From the NCBI RefSeq assembly GCF_049532895.1, contig NZ_CP064031.1, positions 1,364,001 through 1,428,000 on the forward strand: DNA of 64,000 nt. Reading direction: 5' to 3'. The notes beneath the pieces were generated by a model. That model saw only the letters and a program-made list of their open reading frames with translations, did no database searches and was not told where the DNA came from. Below are positions 25,803 to 34,210 of the stretch, piece by piece. The translations under genes were made by a program, and so were the position numbers. Every line of letters starts with the position of its first letter. Position 1 is the first letter of the stretch. The stretch is from Dyella_B acidisoli (GTDB lineage Bacteria; Pseudomonadota; Gammaproteobacteria; Xanthomonadales; Rhodanobacteraceae).

Positions 25803-27254
25803 ATGAGCGCGCACGACATCCGTTCTGCCAAGCGTCCCGATCCCGATCAGCCGATGGTCGACATTGCCAACTATGTCGCCGACTACAGGATCGATTCGAC
25901 CGAAGCGTACGACACCGCGCGCTACATGCTGCTGGATTCGCTGGCCACGGCGATGATGGCGATGAAGTTTCCCGAATGCGTGAAGCATCTGGGCCCCGTT
26001 GTACCCGGCGCCACATTGCCAGGCGGTGCGCGCGTGCCGGGCACCAGCCATGAACTGGATCCGGTGCAGGCCGCATTCGCGATCGGCACGCAGATCCGCT
26101 GGCTGGATTTCAACGACACGTGGCTGGCGGCCGAATGGGGCCATCCGTCCGACAACCTTGGCGCGATTCTGGCGGTGGCCGATTACCTCAGCCGCAAGGC
26201 CGAGCGCGAAGGCGGCAAGGCGCTCAGCGTGCGCGACGTGCTCAGCTATGCCATCAAGGCGCACGAGATCCAGGGCTGCTATGCGCTGCTCAACAGCTTC
26301 AATCGCGTTGGCCAGGACCATGTGATTCTGGTGCGTCTGGCTTCCACAGCAGTGGCCACCGCCATGCTGGGCGGCACCAAGGAGCAGATCATCACCGCCG
26401 TGTCGCACAGTTGGATCGACAACGGCGCGCTGCGCACCTACCGCCATGCTCCGAATACCGGGCCGCGCAAGAGCTGGGCAGCCGGCGACGCTTGCCGTCG
26501 CGCAGTCACACACGCCATCAACGCGGTGTATCGCGGCGTGGTCGATTACCCCTCTGCGCTCAGCGCCAAGACTTGGGGCTATTACGACGTGGCGTTCAAG
26601 GGCAAGGCGTTCGAATTCGAGCGCCCGTTCGGTAGCTACGTGATGGAAAACGTGCTGTTCAAGATCAGCTTCCCGGCCGAGTTCCACGCGCAGACGGCCG
26701 TGGAGTGCGCCATGAAGTTGCACGCGCAGGTCGCCGGCAAGCTGGACCAGATCGAGAAGGTGGTGATCGAAACCCAGGAAGCCGGCTGCCGCATCATCGA
26801 CAAGACCGGTCCGCTGGCCAACTACGCCGACCGCGACCATTGCATCCAGTACATGGTGGCGGTGCCGCTGATCTTCGGCCGCCTTACCGCCGACGATTAC
26901 AACGATGACGTCGCAGCCGATCCGCGCATCGACACGCTGCGCGAGAAGATGGTGGTCACCGAGAATCCGCAATTCACCAAGGACTACTTCGATCCTGAGA
27001 AGCGCTACATCGGCAACGCCGTGCAGGTGTTTTTCAAGGACGGCAGCAGCACGGAGAAGGTGTCCATCGACTTCCCGATCGGCCACCGCAAGCGCCGCGC
27101 CGAGGGCATTCCGGTGTTGCTGAAGAAGTTCGAGGCGGCCATGCGCAGCTACCTGCCTTCCCACAAGGTGAAGGCCATCCTGGAGGCTTCGGCGGATCCG
27201 GCCAAGCTGGATGCCATGCCTATTCAGAGCTTCCTCGGTCTCTTCACGCTGTGA
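25803..27254 (+). CDS. prpD: 2-methylcitrate dehydratase PrpD
   Basis: 483 residues of the MmgE/PrpD family: RYMLLDSLATAMMA, IRWLDFNDTWLAAEWGHPSDNLG, ALLNSFNRVGQDHVI, then KISFPAEFHAQTAVE and DYADRDHCIQYM-type motifs in the second domain. It dehydrates 2-methylcitrate to cis-2-methylaconitate in propionate catabolism. The ATG at 25803 was chosen because upstream codons add a stretch without family similarity. It is transcribed away from the riboswitch/TerC unit and lies 6.3 kb from prpBC, so it needs its own promoter. No acnD/prpF pair is present in the window. Confidence 0.95.
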   Translation: MSAHDIRSAKRPDPDQPMVDIANYVADYRIDSTEAYDTARYMLLDSLATAMMAMKFPECVKHLGPVVPGATLPGGARVPGTSHELDPVQAAFAIGTQIRWLDFNDTWLAAEWGHPSDNLGAILAVADYLSRKAEREGGKALSVRDVLSYAIKAHEIQGCYALLNSFNRVGQDHVILVRLASTAVATAMLGGTKEQIITAVSHSWIDNGALRTYRHAPNTGPRKSWAAGDACRRAVTHAINAVYRGVVDYPSALSAKTWGYYDVAFKGKAFEFERPFGSYVMENVLFKISFPAEFHAQTAVECAMKLHAQVAGKLDQIEKVVIETQEAGCRIIDKTGPLANYADRDHCIQYMVAVPLIFGRLTADDYNDDVAADPRIDTLREKMVVTENPQFTKDYFDPEKRYIGNAVQVFFKDGSSTEKVSIDFPIGHRKRRAEGIPVLLKKFEAAMRSYLPSHKVKAILEASADPAKLDAMPIQSFLGLFTL

Positions 27255-27290
27255 CGACGTCGTGAGCAGAAAATCTTAAGTAGTGGGGCA

Positions 27291-27325
27291 GGGCTCCGGT
27301 TTGGTGTGGGTACCGAACCGAGCCC
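27291..27325. other. Strong hairpin downstream of prpD
   Basis: GGGCT and CGGTTTGGT pair with ACCGAACCG and AGCCC (one G-U pair, one bulged C) around a 5-base loop. It lies 37 bases after prpD and lacks a T-run. It could be the 3' end of the prpD message or part of the ompA leader region. Confidence 0.5.
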
Positions 27326-27378
27326 GGCTTAATACGTGGGGTAAGCAAGTCGGGGCCGGCCGCCTGTCAGCGGTCATT

Positions 27379-27406
27379 TTGCAAATCGTTTAGAAGTTGT
27401 TAAAAT
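27379..27406 (+). promoter_or_regulatory. Probable sigma-70 promoter of the first ompA-like gene
   Basis: TTGCAA (27379-27384), a 16-base spacer and TAAAAT (27401-27406) form a good -35/-10 pair. The predicted 5' leader would be about 120 bases to the start at 27534. Confidence 0.55.
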
Positions 27407-27533
27407 GCGCGCGCGCCGGGTATTGGTCATCGCAGGAAATTCGTTTGCCGCAGTTGAGTTTGCGTGACGAAAGCGATTTTTTTGTCTTGGCGGGATGAAT
27501 GCCCTACTCATTAAGAGAAAGAGGAGACACCTG

Positions 27534-28673
27534 ATGAAACGTAAGGGCCTGTATTTTCTGATCGCTCTTGCCCTGGGCGGCGTAGGTGCCGTTCATGCGC
27601 AGGACAACGCGGCTGCTGCGAGCAGCAGCACGAGCAGCACTGCACCAGCTTGGCCGAATGGTTTTGATGATCGCTGGTATGTCGCACCGACGGTGGGCGG
27701 CTACTACAACGACACCGATCGCAACACGCGTAGCCGCCAGATTTACTACGGTTTGTCGGTGGGTAAGTTCGTCAGCTCGAACGTGTCGGTGGAACTGTTC
27801 GTTGATCGCACCAAGCGTCGCGCAGATACGCGCGTGTTCGGTCAAGGCAACACCTGGTCGAGCAACAACTACGGTGTGTCGGCGCGCTACTTCTTCGGTG
27901 ATGCGAACTCCTGGCGTCCGTACCTGCTGGGCGGTGTGATGGGCAGCTACCACCACAACCCGCTCAGCCGCGACTGGGCACCGGCCGCTGAAGGTGGCGT
28001 GGGTGTATCGAAGGCGATCACCGACAGCGCCGACTTCCGTGTGGAAGCGGGCTACCGCTATGACTGGGACGACAAGACCCAGCCGGCAAAGAACGGTTAC
28101 GGCGATTGGTTCCTGGGCTTCAGCATCGTGGCGAAGATCGGTGCAGTGCCGGCCCCGGCCGCCGCGGCTGCGCCGCCCCCGCCGCCGCAGCCGGATTGCT
28201 CCAAGCAGTTCCGCAATGGCGTGAACCTGTGCGACAACAAGTGCCCGGACCTGCCGGAAGGCACGATCGTGGGTCCGGATGGCTGCCCGCAGAAGGTGGT
28301 GATCGACCTTAAGGGCGTGAACTTCAAGTTCGACCGTCCGAAGAAGGGCGAGACCAACATCGAGCCGGCCCTGGCCGTGCCGAGCAGCGATTCGCTGGCG
28401 ATCCTGGATCAGGCAGTGGACACGCTGAAGCGCTACCCGCAGGTGAAGGTGGCTGTGGCGGGTTACACGGACAGCGTGGGCAAGCCGGCCTACAACCAGG
28501 GTCTGTCGGAGCGTCGTGCGAAGATCGTGTACGACTACCTGACCGCACATGGCATCGATCCGAGCCGTCTGGAAGGCCCGATCGGTCATGGCGAAGAAAG
28601 CCCGATCGACAGCAACAAGACGGCCGAAGGTCGCGCACGCAACCGTCGTACGGAACTGCAGGTCCAGCAGTAA
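27534..28673 (+). CDS. OmpA-family outer-membrane protein, copy 1
   Basis: 379 residues. Signal peptide MKRKGLYFLIALALGGVGAVHA; an eight-stranded OmpA-like barrel from about 30 to 205 (DRWYVAPTVGGYYND to GYGDWFLGFSIVAKIG); a Pro/Ala hinge (PAPAAAAAPPPPPQPDC); a short Cys-containing calcium-type linker (NGVNLCDNKCPDLPEGTIVGPDGCP); and a C-terminal OmpA peptidoglycan-binding domain (VAVAGYTDSVGKPAYNQGLSERRA, ARNRRTELQVQQ). GAGGAG lies eight bases before the start. It is an abundant structural porin type that tethers the outer membrane to the cell wall. A near-identical copy follows at 28993. Confidence 0.95.
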   Translation: MKRKGLYFLIALALGGVGAVHAQDNAAAASSSTSSTAPAWPNGFDDRWYVAPTVGGYYNDTDRNTRSRQIYYGLSVGKFVSSNVSVELFVDRTKRRADTRVFGQGNTWSSNNYGVSARYFFGDANSWRPYLLGGVMGSYHHNPLSRDWAPAAEGGVGVSKAITDSADFRVEAGYRYDWDDKTQPAKNGYGDWFLGFSIVAKIGAVPAPAAAAAPPPPPQPDCSKQFRNGVNLCDNKCPDLPEGTIVGPDGCPQKVVIDLKGVNFKFDRPKKGETNIEPALAVPSSDSLAILDQAVDTLKRYPQVKVAVAGYTDSVGKPAYNQGLSERRAKIVYDYLTAHGIDPSRLEGPIGHGEESPIDSNKTAEGRARNRRTELQVQQ

Positions 28674-28696
28674 TTCGTACGGCAAGTTGTCATGGA

Positions 28697-28724
28697 AAAG
28701 CCCGGCCTTTGCCGGGCTTTTCTT
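28697..28724 (+). terminator. Rho-independent terminator after ompA copy 1
   Basis: AAGCCCGGC-cttt-GCCGGGCTT followed by TTCTT. The same stem sequence ends copy 2. Confidence 0.88.
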
Positions 28725-28850
28725 ACATAGGGGGCGGAAAAGTAAAGAACTGTATTCGTACGGCAATCAACGTGCGCTATTTAGCTGAACAAAGCCTCAC
28801 CGCTGCTGGAAGCACCGTGAAAGACCGGCGTACGAATCCCTTAACGGTTT

Positions 28851-28859
28851 TGCTACACT
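28851..28859 (+). promoter_or_regulatory. Possible extended -10 promoter of ompA copy 2
   Basis: TGCTACACT (TGN plus TACACT) lies 134 bases before the second ompA start, without a clear -35. The 319-base gap between the two ompA genes holds the first gene's terminator and this element; no gene is seen in it. The gap is unrelated in sequence to the region before copy 1 except for the last 20 bases or so around the ribosome site. Confidence 0.35.
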
Positions 28860-28992
28860 CTGCCGCGCTTGCTGTTAGGGACACCAAGCTCAATAGGTGG
28901 CGAATAAGTCCCCCGCATACCTAAAAGTTCTGCCGCGCGATTTCCGTCTGGGGTGGAATGGACGCGAACACCAATAATCGAGGAGACACCTG

Positions 28993-30129
28993 ATGAAACG
29001 TAAGGGCCTGTATTTTCTGATCGCTCTTGCCCTGGGCGGCGTAGGTGCCGTTCACGCGCAGGACACCACGGCTGCGAGCAGCGGCACGAGCAGCACCGCG
29101 CCGGCATGGCCGAATGGTTTTGATGACCGCTGGTACGTCGCACCGACGGTTGGCGGTTACTACAACGACACCGATCGCAACACGCGCAGCCGCCAGATCT
29201 ATTACGGCTTGTCGGTGGGTAAATTCGTGGCCCCGAACGTGTCGGTGGAACTGTTCGTCGACCGCACCAAGCGTCGTGCGGACACGGCGGTGTTCGGTCA
29301 AGGCAACACCTGGTCGAGCAACAACTACGGTGTGTCGGCCCGTTACTTCTTTGGTGATGCGAACTCCTGGCGTCCGTACCTGCTGGGCGGTGTGATGGGC
29401 AGCTACCACCACAACCCGCTCAGCCGCGACTGGGCACCGGCCGCTGAAGGTGGCGTGGGTGTATCGAAGGCGATCACCGACAGCGCCGACTTCCGTGTGG
29501 AAGCGGGCTACCGCTATGACTGGGACGACAAGACCCAGCCGGCAAAGAACGGTTACGGCGATTGGTTCCTGGGCTTCAGCATCGTGGCGAAGATCGGTGC
29601 AGTGCCGGCCCCGGCCGCCGCGGCTGCGCCGCCCCCGCCGCCGCAGCCGGACTGCTCCAAGCAGTTCCGCAATGGCGTGAACCTGTGCGACAACAAGTGC
29701 CCGGACCTGCCGGAAGGCACGATCGTGGGTCCGGATGGCTGCCCGCAGAAGGTGGTGATCGACCTTAAGGGCGTGAACTTCAAGTTCGACCGTCCGAAGA
29801 AGGGCGAGACCAACATCGAGCCGGCCCTGGCCGTGCCGAGCAGCGATTCGCTGGCGATCCTGGATCAGGCAGTGGACACGCTGAAGCGCTACCCGCAGGT
29901 GAAGGTGGCAGTGGCGGGTTACACGGACAGCGTGGGCAAGCCGGCGTACAACCAGGATCTGTCGGAGCGTCGCGCGAAGATCGTGTACGACTACCTGACC
30001 GCGCACGGCATCGACGCGAGCCGTCTGGAAGGCCCGATCGGTCATGGTCAGGACAGCCCGATCGACAGCAACAAGACGGCCGAAGGTCGCGCACGCAACC
30101 GTCGTACGGAACTGCAGGTTCAGCAGTAA
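28993..30129 (+). CDS. OmpA-family outer-membrane protein, copy 2
   Basis: 378 residues, the same architecture as the gene at 27534 with one codon fewer in the Ala/Ser/Thr stretch after the signal peptide. The two proteins differ mainly in residues 22-40 and at a handful of positions further on (for instance SSNVSVE against APNVSVE, HGIDPS against HGIDAS, GHGEES against GHGQDS). DNA from the middle of the barrel through the hinge and linker is almost base-for-base identical. Own terminator downstream. Likely recent duplicates, possibly expressed under different conditions because their upstream regions differ. Confidence 0.95.
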   Translation: MKRKGLYFLIALALGGVGAVHAQDTTAASSGTSSTAPAWPNGFDDRWYVAPTVGGYYNDTDRNTRSRQIYYGLSVGKFVAPNVSVELFVDRTKRRADTAVFGQGNTWSSNNYGVSARYFFGDANSWRPYLLGGVMGSYHHNPLSRDWAPAAEGGVGVSKAITDSADFRVEAGYRYDWDDKTQPAKNGYGDWFLGFSIVAKIGAVPAPAAAAAPPPPPQPDCSKQFRNGVNLCDNKCPDLPEGTIVGPDGCPQKVVIDLKGVNFKFDRPKKGETNIEPALAVPSSDSLAILDQAVDTLKRYPQVKVAVAGYTDSVGKPAYNQDLSERRAKIVYDYLTAHGIDASRLEGPIGHGQDSPIDSNKTAEGRARNRRTELQVQQ

Positions 30130-30153
30130 TCGAACCGCGTTATGCAGTCACAG

Positions 30154-30186
30154 AGAAGCCCGGCACATGCCGGGCTTTTCTTTTTT
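30154..30186 (+). terminator. Rho-independent terminator after ompA copy 2
   Basis: AAGCCCGGC-acat-GCCGGGCTT followed by a T-rich run (TTCTTTTTT). Confidence 0.9.
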
Positions 30187-30230
30187 ATTGCCCGGCGTGA
30201 TGTTTTCAGCTCTCGCCGCGTTTGGGGTTA

Positions 30231-31106
30231 ATGTCTAACATCATGACCACTTCCCGCACACGTCCCTACACGGCAACGTCCGCAGCCCCGCGCTACGGCC
30301 TGGCTCGCGTGCTTAGCAAACTTGGTGTGTGTTCCCGCAGCCAGGCAGAAAAAGCGGTGCGCGAGGGCAGGGTGAGTGTGGATGGGTGCATCGTGCACGA
30401 TCCGGAACGTGCGACCGATCCTGAGCGTCAAAGGATCTGTCTTGATGGCGAAGCCGTTACCGCTGCCAAGCGGATCTACATTGCCGTCAATAAACCGCGT
30501 GGCATTGTGGTGAGCGCCGCCGATGAACGCGGTCGCGACACGGTGTACGAACTGCTGGCTGATTCCAATCTGCCATGGCTGGGGCCAGTCGGCAGGCTCG
30601 ACAAAGCAAGCGAAGGTCTATTGCTGCTCAGCAACGACAGCGCATGGGCGGCGCGGCTTACCGATCCGCGTCATCACGTGGATAAGACCTATCACGTGCA
30701 GATCGACACCATTCCCGATCAAGCCGCGCTCGATCGCTTGATTCATGGCATCACGGACAAGGGCGAACAGCTCGCCGCCAAGCAGGTGTCGTTGCTGCGC
30801 ACGGGCGAAAAGAATGCGTGGCTGGAAATCGCGCTCGACGAAGGACGCAACCGACATATTCGCCGTTTGTTGGAAGCACAGAGCATCAGTGTATTGCGCC
30901 TGATCCGCGTAGCCATTGGCAGCCTTGCGCTAGGTGATCTTGCCAAAGGCTGTTGGCGTCACCTTACTGTCGAAGAAGTGATGCGTCTCGGCGGCACGAC
31001 AAGCGACGCTTCCAGGACGACTAAAGCTGAGCGTGCTCCCGTACCGCCTGCAGCGTCCGCGCGATCGCAGCGTGTTGGCGCGCGGGGTCCAACACGGCGT
31101 AGATAG
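30231..31106 (+). CDS. rRNA pseudouridine synthase, RsuA/RluB/E/F family
   Basis: 291 residues. An N-terminal S4 domain (LARVLSKLGVCSRSQAEKAVREGRVSVDG) is followed by the catalytic domain with KPRGIVVSA, the active-site Asp in GRLDKASEGLLLLSND, and EGRNRHIRRLLEA. It isomerises a uridine in 16S or 23S rRNA; which position cannot be read. The C-terminus has a basic Arg/Ser/Pro-rich tail. The last 86 bases overlap, tail to tail, the LysR gene on the other strand. Start uncertain: ATG at 30231 or 30243, neither with a good Shine-Dalgarno. Confidence 0.9.
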   Translation: MSNIMTTSRTRPYTATSAAPRYGLARVLSKLGVCSRSQAEKAVREGRVSVDGCIVHDPERATDPERQRICLDGEAVTAAKRIYIAVNKPRGIVVSAADERGRDTVYELLADSNLPWLGPVGRLDKASEGLLLLSNDSAWAARLTDPRHHVDKTYHVQIDTIPDQAALDRLIHGITDKGEQLAAKQVSLLRTGEKNAWLEIALDEGRNRHIRRLLEAQSISVLRLIRVAIGSLALGDLAKGCWRHLTVEEVMRLGGTTSDASRTTKAERAPVPPAASARSQRVGARGPTRRR

Positions 31107-31899
31107 TGTTGCTGCACGCGACGTCAGGTTTGCGTAGCGCTAGCACGTCGCCCTGTGCTTCATGATCGACGATGCAGGAAGCAGGCACGATGGACACGCC
31201 GCGTCCCGCTGCCACCCAGTCCAGCACTTCTTCCAGCTCTTCGAAGTGCGCAACGGCGTTGAGGCTGGTTATGTTCATACCCACCATTTGTGTGAACCAG
31301 GTGGCGAACACATAGTCGCTTTCGTCGTACGTCACATAATCAGCGCGACGCAACGATTCGAAATCCAGCGAAGGCATTGGTTGCGCGCGTGTTGATCCTA
31401 TCAGCACGATTTCTTCCGCACCCACCGGGATATGGCTGAGCCGCTCGTGCGCATCCATGCGATGCACGAAACCGATATCCGCGGCGCCTGATTCCACATG
31501 GCGAACCACGTCATCCGCGGTGGGGTAGCGCATGCGTATGGGAATATCGGCCAGCGGTCCGTTACGAAATAGTGGCAGCAACTGATAGCGCCCGAATCCG
31601 CTGACAGCAGAGATGCGTAATGGCGATTCGGAAACAACCGTATCGCGAAGCTCTTCGTGCAGTTTTTCCCAGTCACGCCCCATGTCGCGGCAAAACGTCA
31701 GTAGGCGTTCACCCGCAGCGTTAGGTGTCAGACGACCTCCGCCGCGATGAAATACCGGCATACCCAGCGCTTCTTCCAGCTTGCGTAGCTGATAACTCAC
31801 CGCCTGTTCTGTGCGATGCAGGATACCCGCCGCAGCGCGCAGGCTGCCGGCTTCGCAAACCACGCGAAAGGTATGGAGGTAACGCATTTCCACGTTCAT
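31021..31899 (-). CDS. LysR-family transcriptional regulator
   Basis: 292 residues. The N-terminal winged helix is MRYLHTFRVVCEAGSLRAAAGILHRTEQAVSYQLRKLEEALG, followed by the periplasmic-binding-like effector domain (SPLRISAVSGFGRYQLLP, DIGFVHRMDAHERLSHIP, EEVLDWVAAGRGVSIVP). Divergent from the secreted protein gene at 32026, its most likely target. The 126-base gap has repeated CTAGGCT/AGCCTAG and GCTCGCA/TGCGAGC pairs that might be operator half-sites. The effector is unknown. The start could also be the Met four codons in. The 3' end overlaps the pseudouridine synthase gene by 86 bases. Confidence 0.92.
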   Translation of the reverse strand: MNVEMRYLHTFRVVCEAGSLRAAAGILHRTEQAVSYQLRKLEEALGMPVFHRGGGRLTPNAAGERLLTFCRDMGRDWEKLHEELRDTVVSESPLRISAVSGFGRYQLLPLFRNGPLADIPIRMRYPTADDVVRHVESGAADIGFVHRMDAHERLSHIPVGAEEIVLIGSTRAQPMPSLDFESLRRADYVTYDESDYVFATWFTQMVGMNITSLNAVAHFEELEEVLDWVAAGRGVSIVPASCIVDHEAQGDVLALRKPDVACSNTIYAVLDPARQHAAIARTLQAVREHAQL

Positions 31900-32025
31900 G
31901 GCTGCGCTCGCAAAGGCTAGGCTACAAAAAAATTTACGGGTTCGGCCAAAAAGATTCGCATGGTTCTGCGAGCAGGGGCAAGCCTAGTATGGGTCGCTTC
32001 GATGATCCCATCCACGAGGAATGCC

Positions 32026-32751
32026 ATGGTGTACCGCTCACTTGCCGCCGCGCTGATGCTAATGCTGGCCATGCCATTGCAGGCCCAGCAGGGGCCTGCT
32101 GCGCATTTCTTCGTCTACCAGGTAAACCCCGGTGCACAAGCCAAGTTCGAGGAAGGTTATCGCCATCATCTCGGCTGGCATCGCAGCCATCACGACCCAT
32201 TGGCCTGGTACGGTTGGACCGTCTCGGACGGCAAGCGCGATGGCTACTTTATCGACGCGAGTGTCGGCGAACCCTTTGCGGCATTTGATCATCGCGTCGA
32301 CGTAGAACAGGATGGGGCAGATTTCAGGGCGAGCGTTACGCCTTATGTGACGCCGCAAGCGCAGCTCGCTTATGAGCTTTTGCCCGATGTCAGTTTTGGC
32401 ACGCCACTGGAAAACCATAAGCCGAGCGATACGGTGCAAGTGACCTATTTCGACGTGCGCCCTGGCATGGAGATGCGTTTTGAACATGCGCTGCGGGCAG
32501 CACGGCGTGTGCTTGCCTCAACGCCCGGCGCTCCACCCCACACGTGGTATCGCCTGGTAACCGGCGGAGACAAGCCGCAATACATGTTGATGGTGGCGCG
32601 CGCGAATTGGGCGAGTTATGAGGGATTTCGTCAGGACATCGCGGAGCTGTTGGCGAATGATCAGAATGCCTTGCGTGACTTCACGGATGCGGTGCGTTCG
32701 AGCGATACCGAGAGTTGGGAATACCATCCGGACCTGAGCAACTTGCCATAA
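32026..32751 (+). CDS. Secreted protein of unknown function
   Basis: 241 residues with signal peptide MVYRSLAAALMLMLAMPLQAQ and GAGGA seven bases upstream of the ATG. The mature protein has two similar-looking halves (HFFVYQVNPGAQAKFEEGYRHHL and VTYFDVRPGMEMRFEHALRAAR), each followed by a Trp-Tyr containing segment (DPLAWYGW and HTWYRLVTGG). That pattern suggests a duplicated ferredoxin-like (dimeric alpha-beta barrel) fold. No catalytic motif recognised. Divergent from a LysR gene. A longer frame upstream lacks a ribosome site. Confidence 0.7.
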   Translation: MVYRSLAAALMLMLAMPLQAQQGPAAHFFVYQVNPGAQAKFEEGYRHHLGWHRSHHDPLAWYGWTVSDGKRDGYFIDASVGEPFAAFDHRVDVEQDGADFRASVTPYVTPQAQLAYELLPDVSFGTPLENHKPSDTVQVTYFDVRPGMEMRFEHALRAARRVLASTPGAPPHTWYRLVTGGDKPQYMLMVARANWASYEGFRQDIAELLANDQNALRDFTDAVRSSDTESWEYHPDLSNLP

Positions 32752-32769
32752 GCCCAGCATCCCTCGATG

Positions 32770-32850
32770 CCGTCATTCCCGCGAAAGCGGGAATCCATGT
32801 TGCTCTGATGCAAGAGCAAAGATGGATTCCCGCTTTCGCGGGAATGACGG
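32770..32850. repeat. Dispersed palindromic repeat, 29-bp perfect arms
   Basis: Arms 32770-32798 and 32822-32850 are perfect complements around a 23-base loop. Each arm contains ATTCCC-gcgaaagc-GGGAAT, itself a hairpin. Related copies lie at 53070-53150 and, more diverged, at 58161-58230 and 61153-61180. Confidence 0.9.
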
Positions 32851-32885
32851 CCATGATGGCTAAACGCTAGAAAGCGATCCCACCA

Positions 32886-34082
32886 TCAACTAATCACACC
32901 GAGCGAACGCCCCACCTTGGTAAACGCCGCAATCGCCCGATCCAGATGTTCACGCGTATGCGCCGCACTCATCTGCGTGCGGATACGCGCCTGACCTTGT
33001 GGCACTACCGGGTAGAAGAAACCGGTGACGTAGATGCCTTCATCAAGCAGCGATGCAGCCATCGCCTGTGCCTTCTTGGCGTCGTACACCATCACCGGTA
33101 CGATCGGATGCACGCCAGGCTTGATGTCGAAACCGGCCTTGGTCATCTGCTCGCGGAAGTAGCGCGTGTTTTCCTGCACGCGTTCGCGCAGCTCGCCGGC
33201 CGAGCCGAGCATGTCGAATACCTTGATCGCTGCAGCAACCACGTGCGGCGGCAGCGAGTTGGAGAACAGGTAAGGACGCGAGCGCTGACGCAGCATCTCG
33301 ATAATCTCGTGGTGGCCGGTGGTGAAGCCACCCAACGCGCCGCCGAGCGCCTTGCCCAGCGTGCCTGTGAAGATGTCGATCTTGTCCATCACGCCATGCA
33401 CTTCCGCAGAGCCGCGGCCATGGGGCCCGAGGAAGCCAGTGCAATGGCATTCGTCGATATGCACCAGCGCGTTGTACTTGGCGGCCAGCGCAGTGATCTT
33501 GTCCAGCGGCGCGATGAACCCGTCCATCGAGAACGCACCGTCGCTGGTGATCAGCTTGGTACGCGCACCAGCTGCATCGGCGGCCTGCAACTGCTTTTCC
33601 AGATCGGCCATGTCAGAGTTGGCGTAGCGGAAGCGCTTGGCCTTGCACAGGCGGATGCCGTCGATGATGGAGGCATGATTGAGCGCATCGGAAATGACGG
33701 CGTCTTCTTCGCCGAGCAACGGCTCGTACAAACCACCGTTCGCATCGAAGCAGGCGGCGTAGAGAATCGTGTCCTCTGTACCGAAGAAATCGGCGATCTT
33801 CTTCTCCAACTGCTTGTGCAGATCCTGGGTGCCGCAGATGAAGCGCACCGAGGCCATGCCGAAACCGTGTGTATCCAGCGCTTCCTTGGCGGCCTTGATC
33901 ACTTCGGGGTGATCAGCCAGGCCCAGGTAGTTGTTGGCGCAGAAGTTCAGCACCTTGCGGCCACCTTCCAGCTCGATCTCGGCTGACTGGGGCGATGTAA
34001 TGATGCGCTCGGCCTTAAACAGGCCCTGGTCGCGGATGGATGAGAGTTCTTGGGCGTAACGCGCTTGGCCGGAATAGCTCAT
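32886..34082 (-). CDS. kbl: 2-amino-3-ketobutyrate CoA ligase (glycine C-acetyltransferase)
   Basis: 398 residues from the ATG at 34082. PLP-dependent alpha-oxoamine synthase: FCANNYLGLADHPEV, the substrate loop around FGMASVRFICGT, SDALNHASIIDGIRL, the DECHCTGFLGPHGRG turn, and the PLP lysine in FTGTLGKALGG. With threonine dehydrogenase it converts threonine to glycine and acetyl-CoA; its partner tdh lies 7.3 kb further right on the same strand. A longer frame adds 26 residues outside the family pattern, and no clear ribosome site decides between the starts. Confidence 0.95.
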   Translation of the reverse strand: MSYSGQARYAQELSSIRDQGLFKAERIITSPQSAEIELEGGRKVLNFCANNYLGLADHPEVIKAAKEALDTHGFGMASVRFICGTQDLHKQLEKKIADFFGTEDTILYAACFDANGGLYEPLLGEEDAVISDALNHASIIDGIRLCKAKRFRYANSDMADLEKQLQAADAAGARTKLITSDGAFSMDGFIAPLDKITALAAKYNALVHIDECHCTGFLGPHGRGSAEVHGVMDKIDIFTGTLGKALGGALGGFTTGHHEIIEMLRQRSRPYLFSNSLPPHVVAAAIKVFDMLGSAGELRERVQENTRYFREQMTKAGFDIKPGVHPIVPVMVYDAKKAQAMAASLLDEGIYVTGFFYPVVPQGQARIRTQMSAAHTREHLDRAIAAFTKVGRSLGVIS

Positions 34083-34210
34083 GGGACCGATGCCGAAGTG
34101 GGGGAAGGGGCCATTTTCGACTTTTCGGGCCTTTGGGGAAACCCGCGGTGCAGCAGTCACCAGGGCTGCGTGAATGGGGCTCGCCTCACTCGTCAGCTAT
34201 GCGAGCTGAG

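Noticed and set aside
25785..27164. A 459-codon open frame antisense to prpD
   Set aside because: Shadow frame; prpD has full family motifs. Similar antisense frames opposite alaS, tdh, hflC, the OmpA genes and the aminopeptidase were rejected for the same reason.
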